Shown piece after piece: positions 1 through 5,313 of a stretch of DNA of 6,165 nucleotides. Source of the stretch: an uncultured Bacilli bacterium (GTDB lineage Bacteria > Bacillota_I > Bacilli_A > RF39 > UBA660); contig CALVWH010000144.1 of NCBI GenBank assembly GCA_944364705.1, positions 1 to 6,165 of the forward strand. Direction: 5' to 3'. A program made the position numbers and the translations under genes. Below the pieces are notes generated by a model, which saw only the letters and a list, made by a program, of their open reading frames with translations, was not told where the DNA came from and did not search any database. Position 1 is the stretch's first letter. Every line of letters starts with the position of its first letter.

Positions 1-341
1 AAGAGCTTATGCCAAAAGACGCATTTATTCATCCAATAAGTGTAAAAACATTTTTAAGATATGCAAGAGATAATAAAGAAATTGATTTTGCTAGATATGG
101 AAAAGATAACGAATTGAAAAAATTAAATAATATAGAAGTTCCGTTATTTATGAGATGGGGAAATGATAATGAGATGATATTGCAAAAAGCAGATGAATTG
201 GCAGATATGGTTTCAAATATAATAACAAACGAGAAAAAAGATATAGGATATATTGCTGGAGCTGACCATGGGTATAGTACAAAAGAAGATACAATAGCAG
301 AACAAATAGTAGATTTTATAACAAATAAGTGCCAAAAATAA
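1..341 (+). CDS. Alpha/beta hydrolase, C-terminal part (5' end outside window)
   Basis: The reading frame is open from the left edge (codons from base 3 give Glu-Leu before the first Met at base 9) to TAA at 339-341. The Met at base 9 has no Shine-Dalgarno sequence before it and lies inside a conserved-looking stretch (ELMPKDAFIHPIS), so I read it as internal and the gene as 5'-truncated by the window. About 112 residues remain; whole hydrolases of this kind are usually around 270-300 residues. The C-terminal pattern fits the alpha/beta-hydrolase fold. A strand and turn (VPLFMRWGNDNEM, about bases 138-176) could carry the catalytic acid. GADHGYS (His codon 267-269) is placed like the catalytic histidine, followed by a final helix (IAEQIVDFI). 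The nucleophile Ser is not in the window. It resembles the DUF1749-like hydrolases from memory, but the substrate is unknown. No terminator is evident before the next gene, 83 nt downstream. Confidence 0.75.
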   Translation, partial: ELMPKDAFIHPISVKTFLRYARDNKEIDFARYGKDNELKKLNNIEVPLFMRWGNDNEMILQKADELADMVSNIITNEKKDIGYIAGADHGYSTKEDTIAEQIVDFITNKCQK

Positions 342-410
342 AAAAATAGAAAAATTATGAGACCTAAATATTACTATATAACAAAATAGCAATAACTGAA
401 ATTTATCAGT

Positions 411-417
411 AAAGGAG
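411..417 (+). promoter_or_regulatory. Shine-Dalgarno for the penicillin-binding protein gene
   Basis: AAAGGAG at 411-417 lies 7 nt before the ATG at 425, which fixes this start. It directly follows a small dyad (ACTGA 395-399 and TCAGT 406-410, 6-nt loop) that is too weak to call a regulatory structure. Confidence 0.85.
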
Positions 418-424
418 AATTAAT

Positions 425-2458
425 ATGAAAAATAAAAAAATAATAATAGGTATTATAATAGCAATTATATTAATCATAGCAATAGCAACAGGAGTCATTA
501 TGTACATATCAAATCAAGAAAAGCCAGAAGATGTATTTAATACATACATATCATATATAAATCAAAAAAATTACGAAGGAATGTATGAATTATTAAGCAA
601 CAATTCAAAACAGGAAATTACAAAGGAAGATTTTGTTACTAGAAATAAAAATATTTATGAAGGAATAGAAAGTTTAGACATAGCAACAGAAATCAAAGAA
701 ATTTCAAAAGAAGACAAAAATACAAAAATATCATATAATGAAGAAATGTATACAGTGGCAGGAAAAGTAGACTTTTCAAATACAGTAGAATTAGTTAAAG
801 AAGATAAGAACTATAAAATAATTTGGGATTCATCACTAATTTTTCCAGACTTAAAAAATAATTATAAAGTTAGAGTACAAACTATAAAAGGAAAAAGAGG
901 AGCAATAAAAGATAGAGACGGAAATAATTTAGCTTATGACGGAATTATCTCTTCAATAGGAATTGTTCCAGGAAAACTAGGAGAAAATAAAGAAGAAAAT
1001 ATAGCAAAAATAGCAGAGCTTTTAGACATGTCAACAGATACAATTAATCAATATTTATCAGCATCTTATGTAAAAGATGATACATTCGTACCAATAAAAA
1101 AAGTAGCAAAAGACGCGACTGAATTAAAAGAACAATTATTACAAATACCAGGAATAAAAATAACCGATGCAGACGGAAGAGTGTATACATTAGGAGAAGA
1201 AGCGGCACATTTAGTAGGATATGTTCAAAATGTAACAGCAGAAGATTTAGAAAAAAATGAGGGAAAAGGATATAATTCAACAAGTTTAATTGGAAAATCA
1301 GGATTAGAATTGGCTTATGAGGATAGATTAAAAGCAACAGACGGATGTGAAATATATATCGTAGATGAAGAAGGAAACAAAATACATGAGATAGCAAAAC
1401 AAGAACAAAAAGACGGAGAAGATATAACAATAACAATAGATAGCGATATTCAAAAGGGACTGTATCAGCAATTAAAAGAAGATAAAGGACTTTTTGTAGT
1501 AATGAATCCAGAGTCAGGGGAATTATTAGCTTTAGTTAGTACACCGTCATACAATTCAAATGATTTTACTTTAGGAATGTCAAATGCAAAATGGGAAGAG
1601 CTAAATAATGATGAGAGAAAGCCATTATATAGTAGATTCCAACAAGCATATTGTCCTGGCTCAACATTTAAATCAATTACAGGAGCAATAGGACTTACAA
1701 CAGGAAAAATTGATCCAAATGAAGATTTTGGGTATAGAGGAACAAGTTGGCAAAAAGATAGTAGTTGGGGAGATTATAGAGTAACAACATTAACAGATTA
1801 TTCAGGACCAAGAAATTTATTAAATGGATTATTACACTCAGATAACATTTATTTTGCTCAAGCAGCATTAAAAATAGGAAGTAAAACATTTACAGAAAAT
1901 TTAGATAAATTAGGATTTTATGAAACATTAGAATTTCCATTAAGTTTAGCACAATCAAAATACTCATCTAATGAAAATAAAACCATAGAAACAGAAGGTA
2001 AATTAGCGGATTCAGGATTTGGACAAGGAAATATTTTAGTAAATCCAATACATATAGCATCAATTTACTCAAGTTTTGCAAATAATGGAAATATGATAAG
2101 ACCAATATTAGAAACAAGTGAGGAAAAGGGGCAAATATGGAAACAAAATGTATTTACTCAAGAGGCTGCAGAAACGATAAAGCAGGATTTGATACAGGTA
2201 GTAGAAAATCCAGCAGGAACAGCAAATGATATGAAGGTAAATGGTCTAACAATAGCAGGAAAGACAGGAACTGCAGAATTGAAGAAAGATAAAAATGATA
2301 AAGAGAGTGGAACTTTAGGCTGGTTTGATTGTTTTACTATTGATAATCCTTCAGGGGAAGATTTATTGGTTATAAGTATGGTAGAGAATGTTCAAAATAA
2401 TAGTGATGGAGGTAGCCATTACTTAATACAGAAGATAAAGCAAGTATTGTTTACTTAA
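425..2458 (+). CDS. MecA/PBP5-type class B penicillin-binding protein (D,D-transpeptidase)
   Basis: This is a peptidoglycan D,D-transpeptidase of 677 residues that cross-links stem peptides outside the cytoplasmic membrane. Seen: a short basic start and hydrophobic segment (about 4-27) that should act as an uncleaved signal anchor; then a MecA_N/NTF2-like domain (about 33-140, ending WDSSLIFPDL); a PBP dimerisation/linker region (about 150-325, with RGAIKDRDGNNLA and YTLGEEAAHLVGYV); and a transpeptidase domain (about 355-675). All three catalytic motifs are intact: STFK at 413-416 (nucleophile Ser413), SDN at 472-474 and KTG at 613-615. Length and motif order match PBP2a of Staphylococcus aureus (668 residues as I recall) and the PBP3/PbpC and enterococcal PBP5 group. 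The start is fixed by AAAGGAG 7 nt upstream. It may be co-transcribed with the hydrolase gene upstream, because I see no terminator and no strong promoter in the 83-nt gap. Family membership is secure. Low beta-lactam affinity is known for some relatives but cannot be inferred here. Confidence 0.95.
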   Translation: MKNKKIIIGIIIAIILIIAIATGVIMYISNQEKPEDVFNTYISYINQKNYEGMYELLSNNSKQEITKEDFVTRNKNIYEGIESLDIATEIKEISKEDKNTKISYNEEMYTVAGKVDFSNTVELVKEDKNYKIIWDSSLIFPDLKNNYKVRVQTIKGKRGAIKDRDGNNLAYDGIISSIGIVPGKLGENKEENIAKIAELLDMSTDTINQYLSASYVKDDTFVPIKKVAKDATELKEQLLQIPGIKITDADGRVYTLGEEAAHLVGYVQNVTAEDLEKNEGKGYNSTSLIGKSGLELAYEDRLKATDGCEIYIVDEEGNKIHEIAKQEQKDGEDITITIDSDIQKGLYQQLKEDKGLFVVMNPESGELLALVSTPSYNSNDFTLGMSNAKWEELNNDERKPLYSRFQQAYCPGSTFKSITGAIGLTTGKIDPNEDFGYRGTSWQKDSSWGDYRVTTLTDYSGPRNLLNGLLHSDNIYFAQAALKIGSKTFTENLDKLGFYETLEFPLSLAQSKYSSNENKTIETEGKLADSGFGQGNILVNPIHIASIYSSFANNGNMIRPILETSEEKGQIWKQNVFTQEAAETIKQDLIQVVENPAGTANDMKVNGLTIAGKTGTAELKKDKNDKESGTLGWFDCFTIDNPSGEDLLVISMVENVQNNSDGGSHYLIQKIKQVLFT

Positions 2459-2467
2459 TAGAGTAAT

Positions 2468-2534
2468 AGTTCAAAGGTCAATGGCAAAGAATATGATTTC
2501 CTTCATCATATTCTTTGCCATTGACCTTTGAACT
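2468..2534. repeat. Perfect 30-bp inverted repeat (long hairpin, 7-nt loop)
   Basis: Bases 2468-2497 are the exact reverse complement of 2505-2534, with loop TTCCTTC at 2498-2504. The stem can continue four more pairs to 2464/2538 if one G-T pair is allowed. It begins 9 nt after the stop codon of the penicillin-binding protein gene, so it would form at the 3' end of that mRNA, where it could protect the end or be an RNase III substrate. Neither strand has a T-run after the stem, so it is not a standard intrinsic terminator. A perfect stem of this length suggests a recent or maintained palindromic repeat, possibly one of several copies in the genome. Confidence 0.9.
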
Positions 2535-2538
2535 GTTA
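2531..2538. repeat. Left copy of 8-bp direct repeat (putative target-site duplication)
   Basis: AACTGTTA occurs here and again at 2634-2641. The two copies abut the outer ends of the inverted repeats of the element at 2539-2633, as a target duplication would. The left copy also forms the foot of the right arm of the long hairpin. Confidence 0.7.
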
Positions 2539-2633
2539 GTTACTATTCACAGCTAAAAATTACAACTTAAAATGTTGATATATATTAATATGTCAACATT
2601 TTTTAGCTTATTATGGAGACTATGAATAGTAAC
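2539..2633. mobile_element. MITE-like element, 95 bp, non-coding
   Basis: The ends are perfect 11-bp inverted repeats, GTTACTATTCA at 2539-2549 and TGAATAGTAAC at 2623-2633; three further bases on each side continue the match with one mismatch. An 8-bp direct repeat (AACTGTTA) sits immediately outside both ends. Inside are a second inverted repeat, AGCTAAAAA 2551-2559 with TTTTTAGCT 2600-2608, and an inner hairpin (about 2569-2583 with 2588-2602, loop ATTA). There is no room for a transposase, so if mobile it would be moved in trans. Several insertion-sequence families make 8-bp duplications, and I cannot assign one from these ends. The alternative is a purely structural intergenic RNA element, but the exact abutment of repeats favours an insertion. 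Confidence 0.65.
2569..2604 (+). terminator. Possible intrinsic terminator inside the MITE-like element
   Basis: An AT-rich stem (about 2569-2583 with 2588-2602, core AATGTTGA/TCAACATT, one G-T pair, loop ATTA) merges on its 3' side into a run of six T at 2599-2604. It could end transcripts coming from the penicillin-binding protein gene. The bottom strand has a shorter T-run after the same stem, so weak two-way action is possible. The stem is poor in G-C pairs, hence modest confidence. Confidence 0.4.
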
Positions 2634-2641
2634 AACTGTTA
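2634..2641. repeat. Right copy of 8-bp direct repeat (putative target-site duplication)
   Basis: AACTGTTA directly follows the right inverted repeat, which ends at 2633. It is identical to 2531-2538. Confidence 0.7.
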
Positions 2642-2671
2642 CCCAATAGTCAAAAAATTAAGTAAAATCAC

Positions 2672-2700
2672 TAGACTTTTGAAATAATTTTATGTATAAT
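2672..2700 (+). promoter_or_regulatory. Sigma-A-type promoter for the acidic coiled-coil gene
   Basis: The -10 box is a perfect TATAAT at 2695-2700. With a 17-bp spacer the -35 box is TAGACT at 2672-2677 (four of six consensus bases). Transcription would start near 2707, leaving a leader of about 26 nt before the ATG at 2733. The -35 box lies 38 bp downstream of the right end of the MITE-like element. Confidence 0.65.
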
Positions 2701-2732
2701 GAGAAAGAAGTAGAATTTTGGGGGTTCAAAAA

Positions 2733-4592
2733 ATGTATGAAAGAAGTGCAATAGTATTAGAAAGATATTTAGAAAAAATACTTAATCTCAACAAAGAATA
2801 TAATTTGAAAGACAATTATAACAATTTTACCAACATAATTGAGGAAATAGAAAAATATCAATCTATAACGATACAAGAGACAAATATAATACAAGAATTT
2901 GATAGTATGGCAGAAAAAATACAAGAAATACAAAAGAAACAAGAAAAAATAAGTAAAATCAACCAAAAACTAGAAAATGACAGAATAAAAATGTTTTCTG
3001 ACTTAGGAGAAAATTCTACAACACTAGAATCAAAGCTGAATAAAATTGAAGAAACGATTAACAAAAATAACGAAGAATTGAAAACCTTAAAATCAGACTT
3101 TGTTAAATATTTAAGTGACTTCTCGGAAAGACAAAAAGAAAGAAACAAATGTGAAAAGGCAAGAAGAATAGGAGAAGCAAATCATATAGAATATTTAAAA
3201 AATACAAATGAAGCATTTAAACAAATTAATCCAAAAGATTGCTCAGTATTAAAAGATTTTATCGAATCAGATAAAAGTACCATAAAAGAAGAAATTGAGC
3301 AAATTATGATAAAAAATGGTAAGAATGAGAGAATACCATTTAATGAAGATATTTTGAAAAAAGCTATAAGAGTAAGAATTAGTATTGCTGAAAGAGAAGC
3401 AGAATGTTATGTTTTAGCTTATGATAAGATGAGAAGACTTTTAGTTGAAATAGAAAATGATAATTTTAAATTAGAGAAATATAAAAAAGCACAAAAAAAT
3501 ATTTGTGCAAAATTAGCATTTTTAAATTCGGAAAAAGAGTATATAGCAGAATTTCTAGATTATGAAAGGATGACAACAACTACAGGGCCAAAGGCTCACA
3601 AAAAGATGATGGAACAAGCTTGTAATAATTTTGAATTAGATATAATACAAATTGACAAGCTATACGAGCTATTATTAAGAGAAATTGCAAATAAATCGAC
3701 TAAAAAGGCTTATGAAGAATTATATAATAAAACATATTTGAAAAATATAGAAGATAAAGAAAAGAATTTTGAGCAAGAAGTAAATTCAATACAAGTAAAA
3801 ATGGCGACAGTAATTAATTCAAATTATTGGAGAATAGAAGGCATTAAAAATATTTATAATGTTTTCCAAGAAGAAGTGACAACTAAGTTTAACAAAGATT
3901 TATCTGAATATAAAATTGAGAATGAAGAAGTAGTAGAAGAGGATTATTACGAAGATGAATCAGATGTAATAAAAGATAATCAAAAAAAGAGTGATGAAGA
4001 AGATTATTATGATGACGAAGAAGAATTTGATGATGCTGGATATGAAGAAAATGATGATTTTGATGAGGAATTTGAGGATGATTATAACGACGAAGAGGAA
4101 AATGACCAGGACGAGAATGACGAAATTGAAGACGAAAATGAATTTGATGATGATTTAGAATATGATGAATACAATGAAGAAGATGACGAATTTGAAGATG
4201 ATGAATACGATGATGAATTCGAAGATGATGAATATGATGACGAAGATGATGAGTATGATGATGAATTCGAAGATGACGAAAATGATGAATATGATGAAGA
4301 AGACGAGGATGAGTTCGAAGATGACGAATATGATGACGAGGATGAGGATGAGTTCGAAGAGGATGAATACAATGGAAAAGAAAATAAAAAGAACAACCCT
4401 AATAAAGCATATAACAGAAAATATGAAGAGGATTTTGATGAAAATGAAGATTATGTCAAGTATATAGTTGATAAGTTGAATAATAAAAACAATAAAAGCA
4501 AGAAAAGAAATATATTAGATGAAGATAAAAAACAAAATAATATTTTTGATAAAATCTTTAAAGATAGAAAAAATAAAAAAGCGAAAAAATAA
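2733..4592 (+). CDS. Unrecognised coiled-coil protein with acidic D/E-Y/F repeat segment and basic tail
   Basis: I do not recognise a named family. I chose the ATG at 2733 (619 residues, start MYERSAIVLERY) because GGGGG at 2720-2724 sits 8 nt before it; an in-frame TTG at 2718 would put that site inside the gene. There is no signal peptide or membrane span, so the protein should be cytoplasmic. Seen in order: a mostly helical, charged region with strong coiled-coil character (about 35-135, rich in K/E/I/Q heptads); a second helical region (about 180-390) with scattered Cys and the only Trp; then about 150 residues (about 397-546) of which roughly 100 are Asp or Glu, with regularly spaced Tyr/Phe; and a Lys/Asn-rich basic end (about 548-619) finishing KDRKNKKAKK. 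The opposite charges of the last two segments could pair within or between molecules. It has its own promoter and a downstream terminator, so it is probably monocistronic. Scaffold, nucleic-acid-mimic or cation-binding roles are only guesses. Confidence 0.85.
   Translation: MYERSAIVLERYLEKILNLNKEYNLKDNYNNFTNIIEEIEKYQSITIQETNIIQEFDSMAEKIQEIQKKQEKISKINQKLENDRIKMFSDLGENSTTLESKLNKIEETINKNNEELKTLKSDFVKYLSDFSERQKERNKCEKARRIGEANHIEYLKNTNEAFKQINPKDCSVLKDFIESDKSTIKEEIEQIMIKNGKNERIPFNEDILKKAIRVRISIAEREAECYVLAYDKMRRLLVEIENDNFKLEKYKKAQKNICAKLAFLNSEKEYIAEFLDYERMTTTTGPKAHKKMMEQACNNFELDIIQIDKLYELLLREIANKSTKKAYEELYNKTYLKNIEDKEKNFEQEVNSIQVKMATVINSNYWRIEGIKNIYNVFQEEVTTKFNKDLSEYKIENEEVVEEDYYEDESDVIKDNQKKSDEEDYYDDEEEFDDAGYEENDDFDEEFEDDYNDEEENDQDENDEIEDENEFDDDLEYDEYNEEDDEFEDDEYDDEFEDDEYDDEDDEYDDEFEDDENDEYDEEDEDEFEDDEYDDEDEDEFEEDEYNGKENKKNNPNKAYNRKYEEDFDENEDYVKYIVDKLNNKNNKSKKRNILDEDKKQNNIFDKIFKDRKNKKAKK
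4188..4370 (+). repeat. Degenerate in-frame tandem repeat coding for EFEDDEYDD units
   Basis: Within the acidic segment the nonapeptide EFEDDEYDD occurs at 4188-4214, 4215-4241 and 4311-4337. Variants occur at 4242-4262 (lacks EF), 4263-4310 (EFEDDENDE, extended) and 4350-4370 (EFEEDEY). The first two units are identical in protein but differ at synonymous third positions (TTT/TTC, TAC/TAT, GAT/GAC), so the array is not a fresh slippage product. Confidence 0.8.
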
Positions 4593-4627
4593 GAAAGCAG
4601 AAAATAATAAATGCTATTTATATAAAT

Positions 4628-4679
4628 AAGCGACATGGATAGATATTCTAACATTTTAGATTATTTACATGTCGTTTTT
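4628..4679 (+). terminator. Probable intrinsic terminator after the acidic coiled-coil gene
   Basis: CGACATG at 4631-4637 pairs with CATGTCG at 4668-4674, followed by five T (4675-4679). The stem can extend to 4628/4677 using part of the T-run and one G-T pair. The 30-nt apical part is large for a terminator but holds a small hairpin of its own (TCTAA 4647-4651 with TTAGA 4656-4660). It starts about 36 nt after the stop codon and separates this gene from the sigma-factor operon. Confidence 0.55.
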
Positions 4680-4797
4680 GCTATAAAAGATAGTATTTTT
4701 CTTAAATAATAGGTAGGTATGATCTAATAAAAGCAATAAATAAAAAATATAAAAAATTTTGTAACAAAAAGTAGAATTTTAACTCTTATTATTTGAA

Positions 4798-4802
4798 GGG
4801 GG
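4798..4802 (+). promoter_or_regulatory. Unusual all-G Shine-Dalgarno for the ECF sigma gene
   Basis: GGGGG lies 10 nt before the ATG at 4813. Pairing with the anti-Shine-Dalgarno sequence would need a G-U pair where the consensus has A. The same run precedes the gene at 2733, whereas the genes at 425 and 5297 use ordinary GGAG/GGAGG sites. Confidence 0.6.
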
Positions 4803-4812
4803 CAAAATATAG

Positions 4813-5313
4813 ATGCAAGATATAGAAGAAATATACAAAAAACATGCTAAAACTATATATAAATATGTATTTTGCCTATGCCACGATAATCAAATGTCAG
4901 AGGAAATAACACAAGAAACATTTGCAATAGCAATAAAAGAAATAAAAAAATTCAAAGGCAACTGCAAAATTTCAGTATGGCTATGCCAAATAGCAAAACA
5001 TTTATGGTATAAGGAAATAAAAAAGAAAAAGAATTTGAAAATTGTTTCTATTGATGAATTGGGAGAAATTGATAGTAATGAGGAAACTATAGATGATGAG
5101 ATATGCTACAAAGAAGATAAATTGCAATTATACAATAAAATGCAAATGTTAGATGAAAAAACCAAAGAAGTAATTTACTTAAGAATAGAAGGAAATTTAA
5201 GTTTCTCAGAAATTGCAGAAATATTAAACAAAACTTCTAATTGGGCAAGGGTTACATATTATCGTGGAAAGGAAAAAATAAAGGAGGAATTAAAAAATGA
5301 AGGAAGAGAATGA
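4813..5313 (+). CDS. ECF-family RNA polymerase sigma factor (sigma-70 group 4)
   Basis: A 166-residue protein of normal ECF length that should direct RNA polymerase to a small set of promoters. Seen: a sigma region 2 domain at about 5-73, including the typical MSEEITQETF stretch (28-37) for region 2.2 and SVWLCQIAKHLWYKEIKKKK (54-73) covering 2.3-2.4; an acidic linker (about 80-104); and a sigma region 4 domain at about 105-160 with a helix-turn-helix (LSFSEIAEILNKTSNWARVTYYRGKEKIKEEL, residues 129-160). There is no region 1.1 or region 3, as expected for ECF factors. The start is supported by GGGGG 10 nt upstream. The stop codon lies inside the following anti-sigma gene (17-nt overlap), the classic arrangement for a sigma held inactive by its co-expressed anti-sigma. 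Autoregulation is usual for such pairs but is not proved here. The NWARVTYYR variant of the recognition helix is familiar from Firmicute ECF factors, though I cannot name the subgroup. Confidence 0.95.
   Translation: MQDIEEIYKKHAKTIYKYVFCLCHDNQMSEEITQETFAIAIKEIKKFKGNCKISVWLCQIAKHLWYKEIKKKKNLKIVSIDELGEIDSNEETIDDEICYKEDKLQLYNKMQMLDEKTKEVIYLRIEGNLSFSEIAEILNKTSNWARVTYYRGKEKIKEELKNEGRE
5281..5288 (+). promoter_or_regulatory. Shine-Dalgarno for the anti-sigma gene, inside the sigma gene
   Basis: AAGGAGGA lies within the last codons of the sigma gene, 8 nt before the ATG at 5297. The strong site and the 17-nt overlap imply coupled translation, keeping anti-sigma and sigma amounts matched. Confidence 0.85.

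Noticed and set aside
355..382. Possible promoter (TTATGA ... TATAAC) before the penicillin-binding protein gene
   Set aside because: The -35 matches only three of six bases and the region is too AT-rich for the -10 alone to mean much.
1044..1436. Leu-rich open frame on the - strand
   Set aside because: Antisense shadow of the penicillin-binding protein gene; hydrophobic composition comes from reading A-rich codons backwards.
2679..2684. TTGAAA as the -35 box for TATAAT at 2695-2700
   Set aside because: The spacer would be only 10 bp; TAGACT at 2672-2677 gives 17 bp.
2718..2732. TTG start giving five more residues to the acidic coiled-coil protein
   Set aside because: The only ribosome-binding candidate (GGGGG 2720-2724) lies after this TTG and is well spaced for the ATG at 2733.
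1695..3148. Other short - strand open frames (1695-1889, 2769-2966, 2858-3148)
   Set aside because: All are antisense to well-supported genes, low complexity, with no ribosome sites.
4188..4370. CRISPR-like or microsatellite array
   Set aside because: Units are in frame, variable in length and without spacers; they encode a protein repeat.
4082..4396. Open frame on the - strand coding for almost only Ser with Tyr/Asn
   Set aside because: It is the antisense of the GAT/GAA-rich acidic repeat; composition is fully explained by the + strand gene and there is no ribosome site.
4162..4467. Open frame on the + strand rich in Met, Lys and Asn
   Set aside because: Shifted-frame reading of the same acidic repeat, low complexity, entirely inside the real gene.
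4451..4654. Short - strand open frame running over the 3' end of the acidic-protein gene and its terminator
   Set aside because: Leu/Phe/Ser-rich antisense of a Lys/Asn-rich tail, with no ribosome site or recognisable motif.
4681..4703. Small hairpin CTAT/ATAG followed by a T-rich stretch, as a second terminator
   Set aside because: A four-pair AT-rich stem is too weak to support a call.
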